From: a virus | Length of the DNA stretch: 64,000 nucleotides | Virus record (IMG/VR): IMGVR_UViG_3300031951_000087 | Coordinates: 21,006 to 85,005 of that record | Strand: one strand, 5' to 3' | Shown here: positions 60,271-64,000 of the stretch, piece by piece | How the letters are laid out: each line of letters starts with the position of its first letter | How positions within the stretch are numbered: the stretch's first letter is position 1 | Position numbers and translations under genes: made by a program | Notes under the pieces: generated by a model | What the model saw: the letters and a program-made list of their open reading frames with translations, nothing else | Databases searched by the model: none | What the model was told of the DNA's origin: nothing

Positions 60271-61602
60271 TTACTTGGTTGGCGGAGTATCAATACCTAA
60301 ATCACTTAAGAAACTCAAGTCAACATCATCGTCATCATCATCGTCAGATGGATAACCCATAGTGTCGTCATCGTCATCATCTTCATAGTTTGAACTACCT
60401 AAAATTTCTTCTAAATCTTGTTTGTTTAACTCATCGATGATTTGGTCAGCAATACGTTCCATTTCAGTATACGCAGTTGCATCACCCTTATTAACTCTTT
60501 GGGCTAATGATGTGAATTTGTTTTTTGGTAATTTAGAAAACTCTCTGAAAATTAAACTTTGAACAATCTTCATGTTGTCTTCTAATACTTTTGCAGGATA
60601 TGTTTCCAACAATTTTTCCCACAAATATGTACCTGTGATAATATCAAATATTTCGTTTACTAATGTGTCAGCAGTTTGTTTAACCATTTGAGCTTGAATT
60701 GGGTCAGTTGGTAAAGATGCCGCACCTAAAATATCGTAATAACCTTTAATTAATTCATGAACCAAAATTGGGAACATAACCGCCTTTGCTCTAACAACAA
60801 AATTACCAGTATATTCACCGTCCTCATCTTGTTCCATTTCTACTTCTTCAGAACCACCCATATTTTGTCCCGCCGCAGCCATTTGTTGTACCATTTCAGG
60901 TGGTAATAACCAATACAAGTAATCATTCATTGCCATCAAAGCACCATACTTGTCAGTAATACCAGGTTCCATTTCTTCCAATGAATCTCTGATTAATTCA
61001 AACATAAAGTGACCCTTTTTAGCGGCACCTTGAATAATTGCGTTCATAAATCTACGTTTTGCAACCATGTAATCAAAGTTTTCAAACGCATCTACAAATT
61101 CTTCTAAATCTTCACCTGAATCTTCAAATGCTAATTCAATATCTTCAGATGAAAACTCTTCAGGTTCTGCTTGGAAATTTTCATTCCCCGCTTCACCCAT
61201 TCCAACCAACTTAGGGTCAAATTGTATAAATTCGGCATATTTTGGGTCAACCAATTCATTTGATACTAAATCTTTTGCCAATTGTTCAAGTTCTTGTCTT
61301 CTTGAACTTTCAAATTGACTAACCTCACCAAACAATCTCATCATCATCATTTGAAGTCCACCCATATTGTTAGGAACATTCATTCCCAAATATCTTTCAA
61401 GTTTTGTCACAACATCTCTAAATCTTTTAGATGCTGCAATTTCTTCAAATGATTGTCTATCATCTTCACCCTTTTTAGGAATAAATGGACTATTAGAAAG
61501 TGGTGTTTCACCTCTTTCAATTGCCCTTTTTAAATCAGGGTTTATACTAAAACCTGTTGGCTCATCAATTGGAGCTTCAAATATTTTTCTTTTGTTTTTC
61601 AT
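60271..61602 (-). CDS. Hypothetical acidic head/packaging-region protein
   Basis: 443 residues, acidic, with Met-rich helices (LQMMMMRLFGEVSQFESSRR) and Asp-rich low-complexity stretches at the C-terminus (YEDDDDDDTM, SDDDDDDDVDL). It is immediately upstream of gp17 with 17 bases between. Such acidic proteins are often core or internal virion proteins. No enzyme motif seen and no family recognised. Its ATG overlaps the previous stop (TAATG). Confidence 0.5.
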   Translation of the reverse strand: MKNKRKIFEAPIDEPTGFSINPDLKRAIERGETPLSNSPFIPKKGEDDRQSFEEIAASKRFRDVVTKLERYLGMNVPNNMGGLQMMMMRLFGEVSQFESSRRQELEQLAKDLVSNELVDPKYAEFIQFDPKLVGMGEAGNENFQAEPEEFSSEDIELAFEDSGEDLEEFVDAFENFDYMVAKRRFMNAIIQGAAKKGHFMFELIRDSLEEMEPGITDKYGALMAMNDYLYWLLPPEMVQQMAAAGQNMGGSEEVEMEQDEDGEYTGNFVVRAKAVMFPILVHELIKGYYDILGAASLPTDPIQAQMVKQTADTLVNEIFDIITGTYLWEKLLETYPAKVLEDNMKIVQSLIFREFSKLPKNKFTSLAQRVNKGDATAYTEMERIADQIIDELNKQDLEEILGSSNYEDDDDDDTMGYPSDDDDDDDVDLSFLSDLGIDTPPTK

Positions 61603-62546
61603 TATTTTAACTTGTAACCCATTGAGGTGAATGTATTATAGCTCAACCATTTTGGACCTTTAGCTTTTGGATTTGGTTTTTGTGCCGGTTCAATCTTGAA
61701 AGGATTTTTCTTACCAGGTGCTTTACTTGGTGTTTTTGTTGGTGTCTTAACAGGTGCTTTTGTTGGAGCTGGTGCTCCAACTCCCGCTTCAGTCATCTCA
61801 GCTTTTGGATTTGGTTTTTGCGCAGGTTCAATTTTAAAAGGGTTCTTCTTACCAGGTTGTTTTACTTTTTCACCTGGTTTTACAGTTGGTACCTTTGCAG
61901 GTGCCGGTGCCGATTTAGTTGAACCTTCAAACATTTTCATTAATTGACCTTTAGTGATATGTTCAGGTATATGCTTTTCAATTAACTTAGTCAAGCTTTC
62001 CTCCAATTCTTGCATATCTTTCTTCTTTTTTTCAGGTAATTTACTGAAATCAGTATCATCTGAAAATTCTTTAGCCCATTTACACCATTTTCTTTTGGCT
62101 TTCTCAGTTCTTGAGTTTTCACATTTTGCCCAAAATAATCTTTGTTGTGATTTTGATTGAAACTTTTCGGTTACTTCAGTTTCACCTACCATTTTTCTAT
62201 CATTATTTTGTGGTGATGTATCATCATCCATACCATCATCGGCAGATTGAATCTCACCGTGAGCACCTAATTGTCCTGTATAATCTTGGTCAGCGTCTAA
62301 TCCAAAATCATCTTCATCAATATTTTTTTCGGCTAAACCTAATTTTTTCATTTTTAACTCAACATCGGTTAATTTTCTATTCAATAAATCCAATCCCTGA
62401 ATGTTTTTTTCTAAGTTAGGATTTGTTGGTTGTTCAACCAATCTTGTATATAATAACCCAATCTGAGATTCATTCAAACCTCTTAGGGTGTTGTAAGTAA
62501 AACCATTACTTATCAATTTTTCTATTTTTTCACCAATGTTAGACAT
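61602..62546 (-). CDS. Hypothetical with repeated Lys/Pro motif
   Basis: 314 residues. Residues about 125-185 include SKSQQRLFWAKCENSRTEKA and a KWCKWAKEFSDDTDF stretch, a small conserved domain with Cys and Trp found in T4-like phages. The last 110 residues are Lys/Pro/Ala-rich, with the 18-residue segment GKKNPFKIEPAQKPNPKA occurring twice, separated by about 30 residues. The repeat could bind DNA or an assembly partner. Function unknown. It overlaps both neighbours. Confidence 0.5.
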   Translation of the reverse strand: MSNIGEKIEKLISNGFTYNTLRGLNESQIGLLYTRLVEQPTNPNLEKNIQGLDLLNRKLTDVELKMKKLGLAEKNIDEDDFGLDADQDYTGQLGAHGEIQSADDGMDDDTSPQNNDRKMVGETEVTEKFQSKSQQRLFWAKCENSRTEKAKRKWCKWAKEFSDDTDFSKLPEKKKKDMQELEESLTKLIEKHIPEHITKGQLMKMFEGSTKSAPAPAKVPTVKPGEKVKQPGKKNPFKIEPAQKPNPKAEMTEAGVGAPAPTKAPVKTPTKTPSKAPGKKNPFKIEPAQKPNPKAKGPKWLSYNTFTSMGYKLK

Positions 62547-62943
62547 GTGTTAAATTTTTTTCAAATGTTAATATAATATCCCTCTCGTATAGTTTTGACA
62601 TAACATCTTGTTCACTATCACCATAATGAAATACCAATCTTGTATCTTCTTCATTATAGTATTCATTTTCAATGTCTTCCCACGATAATGCAATCACTTT
62701 ATCAACTGCGTCGTAGAAAGAAAAAAAGTCAGAGTTCTGAATAACGTTAAGTTTTATTTTATCGTTTTTTAGAACTCCAACTTTTGTTATGTAGTCTATA
62801 TGAGGGGGTTGTGGATTTCCACCAGCTGGTGATGATTCCCAATCTTCCCCGCTTACGTCTTCGTTGTCTGAGAATATAAACTCATAAAGGTTGTCGCCTC
62901 TAAAGTTTGGTCCTAACTCATTTACGAAAACTAAACGGTTCAT
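62539..62943 (-). CDS. Small hypothetical protein
   Basis: 134 residues (MNRLVFVNELGPNFRGDNLY). A single compact mixed domain with FYDAVDKVIALSWEDIENEY and no known motif. It overlaps the following gene by 8 bases and the preceding by 4, so it belongs to the minus-strand packaging operon. Confidence 0.5.
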   Translation of the reverse strand: MNRLVFVNELGPNFRGDNLYEFIFSDNEDVSGEDWESSPAGGNPQPPHIDYITKVGVLKNDKIKLNVIQNSDFFSFYDAVDKVIALSWEDIENEYYNEEDTRLVFHYGDSEQDVMSKLYERDIILTFEKNLTHV

Positions 62944-64000
62944 AGAATTTCACCTTTTGGAGAAACCTTAATTTGTTTTCCCTCGTTTTCAAATACTAAG
63001 TTTTTCAAGTTAGTTTTACCAATAAATTTAGCACCTTCATTTTCCCTTAAAATAAATTCAGATGTTAATTCTTGTTCAATTGTTTCTGAAAGATTTTTAA
63101 CTTCTTCCATAACACTAACTTTGTTTATTTTTTTCTTAATATAAGTTTGTACTTTTTTTGATTCGTTAAGTTCTTTTTCTTCAGGTGTTTCAACAAAATA
63201 CTTAGATAATATTTTATCAACTTTAGACTCAGTAAACATACCGTCCATAATTGCATTTATCTTAGAATTGTAACTATTACCTTCACCTACTTCAGGTTCA
63301 GCAGTAATTTCATCACCCATGTCCAAATCAGAAGTATCAGGTTCAGTTGGTTCCATACCGATTTCGTCATAACTAGAACCATCTTCACCACCTTCCTCTC
63401 CTTCAAATCTTGATAAGATATCCTCCTTATCAGTTTCGTCCAATAAATTCAAATCAACAGCTGATAAGATAGAATTAAGAACATACTTAACATCTTCAGA
63501 AGTCATTTCTTGTTCAGATGCGTAAGCTCTTAATTTTTGCCCCAATTTACCGGTTAACTTTTGAACTTGTTTCAATGTCACAGGACCTTCATCTCCTTCA
63601 CCACCCATATCATCTGGCATCATATCATCACTTGGTGGTTCTTCCATACCCATATCATCCGGCATCATATCATCACTTGGTGGTTCAGGCATTGCCTCAT
63701 CTCCCATAGGAGCAGGTGCTGGTTCAGGTGATGGTGCTGCCGGCATTTCAGGTGCGGGTGCAACGGGTGCAGGTGCGGGAACATCAGATTTTGGTGTTTT
63801 TAAAACAAACTTTTTTTGTTCACCAAACAATGCAGTACCTTGTTCATTTTCATTCAATCTATTTAATTCACCTGCAATTAAATTTAATTTCTTTAATGCT
63901 TGTGAATAAGATGAATGATATTTTCTATTTTTCATTGGGTCAATGTAATCCAAAGTAGATTCATCAATACCTTTTTTAACGATATATCCGTTTCTTTCTT
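62940..64000 (-). CDS. Acidic low-complexity hypothetical, N-terminus beyond window
   Basis: The frame is open to the right edge (upstream codons read ERNGYIVKKGIDESTL before the TTG at 63953), so the N-terminus is outside the window and the TTG is probably an internal Leu. Residues after DYIDPMKN contain a Pro/Ala-rich stretch (VPAPAPVAPAPEMPAAPS) and a tandem EPPSDDMMPDDMG repeat, then acidic helices. It is upstream of the packaging genes. Likely a virion or core protein; no match recognised. Confidence 0.5.
   Translation of the reverse strand, partial: ERNGYIVKKGIDESTLDYIDPMKNRKYHSSYSQALKKLNLIAGELNRLNENEQGTALFGEQKKFVLKTPKSDVPAPAPVAPAPEMPAAPSPEPAPAPMGDEAMPEPPSDDMMPDDMGMEEPPSDDMMPDDMGGEGDEGPVTLKQVQKLTGKLGQKLRAYASEQEMTSEDVKYVLNSILSAVDLNLLDETDKEDILSRFEGEEGGEDGSSYDEIGMEPTEPDTSDLDMGDEITAEPEVGEGNSYNSKINAIMDGMFTESKVDKILSKYFVETPEEKELNESKKVQTYIKKKINKVSVMEEVKNLSETIEQELTSEFILRENEGAKFIGKTNLKNLVFENEGKQIKVSPKGEIL

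Noticed and set aside
61680-61947. Phe/Cys/Gly-rich plus-strand ORFs opposite 61602-62546
   Set aside because: Antisense shadows of the Lys/Pro repeat region.
1-64000. tRNA or rRNA genes
   Set aside because: No cloverleaf-like or rRNA-like segment was noticed in the short gaps, but I could not run a structure search, so absence is not proven.
1-64000. Insertion sequences, integrase or attachment sites
   Set aside because: No transposase, integrase or terminal inverted repeats seen; the layout is that of a lytic T4-like phage.

Overview
The window is a 64 kb piece of a T4-like contractile-tailed (myovirus) phage genome. The T4 morphogenesis set is recognisable: large terminase gp17, portal gp20, prohead protease gp21, scaffold gp22, major capsid gp23, neck proteins gp13/gp14, a tail completion protein (gp15-like), sheath gp18, tube gp19, a gp26-like hub/chaperone protein, a tape-measure candidate, a gp5-like hub, a gp55-like late sigma factor and a family B DNA polymerase. 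The DNA is very AT-rich and genes are packed end to end: no stretch of 300 bases lacks a gene, and the longest gaps are about 110-120 bases. The host is probably a member of the Bacteroidota. This is inferred from a phage bS21 that resembles the Bacteroidota protein, a DUF4494-like protein typical of that phylum, and the near absence of Shine-Dalgarno sequences.

Layout: 1-12685 (minus strand) holds a large tail protein running off the left edge, the tape-measure candidate, gp26-like, gp19, a HAD phosphatase-like gene, gp18, gp15-like and gp14-like. 12739-17579 (plus) holds an SNF2 helicase, a superoxide dismutase fused to a nuclease-like C-terminus, gp13 and a small protein. 17556-25582 (minus) holds DNA polymerase and three fibre/adhesin-type proteins, one with a Thr/Pro minisatellite. 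25633-28122 (plus) holds five small, probably virion-related or accessory genes. 28171-42070 (plus) is a tightly overlapping cassette of about 14 kb with glycosyltransferases, methyltransferases, a sugar dehydrogenase, a deacetylase-like and a WbqC-like protein, mixed with nucleotide genes (exonuclease, dUTPase, PhoH, HAD proteins). 42070-49399 (plus) holds the gp55-like sigma factor and baseplate/virion proteins. 49420-64000 is mainly minus: gp23, gp22, gp21, gp20, gp17 and four further unassigned genes. It is interrupted by two short plus-strand units, one encoding bS21 and a small membrane protein.

The most striking regulatory signal is TATTTATN, found on the coding strand in nearly every intergenic gap just before a start codon, in both directions. 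TATTTATA is the exact reverse complement of the T4 late-promoter core TATAAATA. In many cases it lies only 3-6 bases from the start codon. Factor-independent terminators separate convergent blocks. Other points of interest are a probable +1 programmed frameshift upstream of the tape measure, the dismutase-nuclease fusion, the phage bS21, and the possible link between the glycosylation cassette and the mucin-like fibre.
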